This document shows positions 62,641 through 64,000 of a DNA stretch of 64,000 nt, one piece after another; the stretch's first letter is position 1; every line of letters starts with the position of its first letter. Source of the DNA: Mycteria americana (Eukaryota > Chordata > Aves > Ciconiiformes > Ciconiidae); NCBI RefSeq assembly GCF_035582795.1, contig NC_134367.1, positions 108,734,062 through 108,798,061 on the forward strand, written 5' to 3'. Under the pieces are notes generated by a model. The model worked only from the letters and a program-made list of their open reading frames with translations. It had not been told where the DNA came from and did no database searches. The translations under genes and the position numbers were made by a program.

Positions 62641-64000
62641 ACTTCTGGCAACCAAAAAACTTTGAAATGTCTGCTTGCTTTAAAGTGGCTGGTATAAGGT
62701 CTCTTGCTAAAGATGTTCACCTGTGTCCTGAATTAAGATCTACAGCAACATAGCAATGCATCCTTAAGGATTTTGTAGCAGATTCCTGCCAGCTATAACA
62801 TTCCTCACAGTCCTCAGATTCATTGGTTTAATGTGTGTATGTTTGCCTAAGGATCAGTGTTATATGCATAATACTAAATCACTTTGTTACAGAATTTACT
62901 TTGCAGGTGTTAAATCTATATAAAATATCTGTCTGACACTTAAAAGTTGTCAACATAGTACACTGCCCACAACATGCTATTTAGATGACTGTAGTGTTAA
63001 AATACTGTACTTACCTGTTAATTCTAAACTAACATGATTTGTTAACTTAAACCTTCTGTTGAACCTGTTTCCTAACTTATGGGTGGAAGAACTAAATTTG
63101 CACAGAAATGTTAAGTCTGCTTTTGTTTAAATATGTAATGTGTCATTTGAAGCACTGCTTTAAAGTTCTACTTTTTCTACTGAAAGTACCTTAAAGGAGC
63201 AATTTGTCAGAATGAAATTGGCATGGAGATTGCTTGAGTGACTTCCTTGTAAAAAGGTGGGGAATTGCCAACTTTATGGGTCCCCGCCTACTGCCTAAGC
63301 TGCTTGCGTTAGCTCGAGCAGCTAGCATGTAGACTTGTATTGTGTAAGCCACTAGGTAACAATATAACTGATTAGTTTTTTCATATTTGAAAAATCTTGT
63401 TACAGTTTGGTGTTTTCCTGATCTGCAAAGAAAAATTGTTAGGCTTGTTGTAGTTGGTTCTGCTGTTACCACAGTTTTAAATGCTAACTCTAATATTTAC
63501 TCATTTGGAAATTTGTCTTGTATAGAAAACTGAATCAATTGAGGTAGATACTGTTCTGGCAAACAAGGCTAGCTATGAGTGTATTAGTCACAGAATGTAC
63601 ACAGAAGTGTTGCTAAGTGATCTTTTTTTTTCCCCAGACCTACAGTACCCTACATAAACACTTGTCTGTCTGTCATATTAAGATGTGGTGAGAGCACAGG
63701 TGGTGATACCAAACTTGCTGCTTAGGAAGTTTTAAAATTTGGAATAGAGAATAGATAGACTTGCTGAACCCTGAAGAATGAATCTCTACATACCTCAGCA
63801 CAGTATATTTGCCTTCTATCATCTAATGCATTGATGGTGGTTTTAAGCTGTCAAAGATGGCTACAAATCACCTTTAAATCTCAAATGGTGATCCTACAGT
63901 ATGTTCTTCACTTACCTGAAAGATGGAATATGATGAAGGTAGAAGTCTCAGCTACTGTCCACACTGGTTTGCTATAAGTAACTTAATTTTTAGATGCCTC
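62641..64000 (+). other. DEGS1: DEGS1 3' UTR and downstream sequence
   Basis: AT-rich non-coding sequence. I found no canonical AATAAA here. Variant hexamers TATAAA (near 62919) and CATAAA (near 63654) are possible poly(A) signals, or the UTR runs past the window. The next gene in the human order, NVL, is not visible. Confidence 0.6.

Noticed and set aside
1-64000. CRISPR arrays, operons, prokaryotic mobile elements or toxin systems
   Set aside because: The window is vertebrate nuclear DNA with spliced genes. I saw no regularly spaced direct repeats or bacterial gene structure.

Overview
This is vertebrate nuclear DNA, most likely from a bird. It carries widely spaced spliced exons with GT-AG borders, CpG-island promoters, a 5'-truncated CR1 LINE, and a solo LTR of a type I know from neoavian genomes. 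The order TP53BP2 (minus), FBXO28 (plus), DEGS1 (plus) is the order I know from human 1q41-q42, so this is conserved amniote synteny. The introns are much shorter than in mammals, which fits an avian genome. The species cannot be fixed from the window.

Layout. 1-26730, minus strand: the 5' end of TP53BP2 (ASPP2). Coding exons 1-3 (26730-26704, 6716-6569, 1941-1828) encode the first 96 residues, and the rest of the gene lies beyond base 1. Its CpG-island promoter is at about 26.16-27.42 kb. A second, unassigned CpG island with CCAAT and CRE-like elements lies at about 28.19-28.77 kb. 28.8-37.8 kb: intergenic, with no gene that I can support. 37839-38143: CR1 fragment. 38.5-39.3 kb: FBXO28 CpG-island promoter, followed by five FBXO28 coding exons (38856-51272, 350 aa) and its 3' UTR. 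53.9-57.3 kb: intergenic, with a 574-bp solo LTR and a perfect 36-bp inverted repeat. 57.3-59.1 kb: DEGS1 CpG-island promoter with a TATA box. 58408-62640: three DEGS1 coding exons (323 aa), then 3' UTR to near the end of the window.

The three genes are neighbours but do not form a functional unit. TP53BP2 encodes a p53-binding apoptosis and polarity scaffold, FBXO28 an SCF ubiquitin-ligase subunit, and DEGS1 the dihydroceramide desaturase of sphingolipid synthesis. TP53BP2 and FBXO28 are divergent with about 12 kb between their start codons. FBXO28 and DEGS1 are in tandem.

I did not find a new biological system. The points most worth a second look are two perfect inverted repeats (55480-55560 and 6394-6433), the orphan CpG island at 28.2-28.8 kb, a 16-bp polypurine tandem repeat beside TP53BP2 exon 1, and a CRE/CCAAT/CTCF-like cluster in FBXO28 intron 1.
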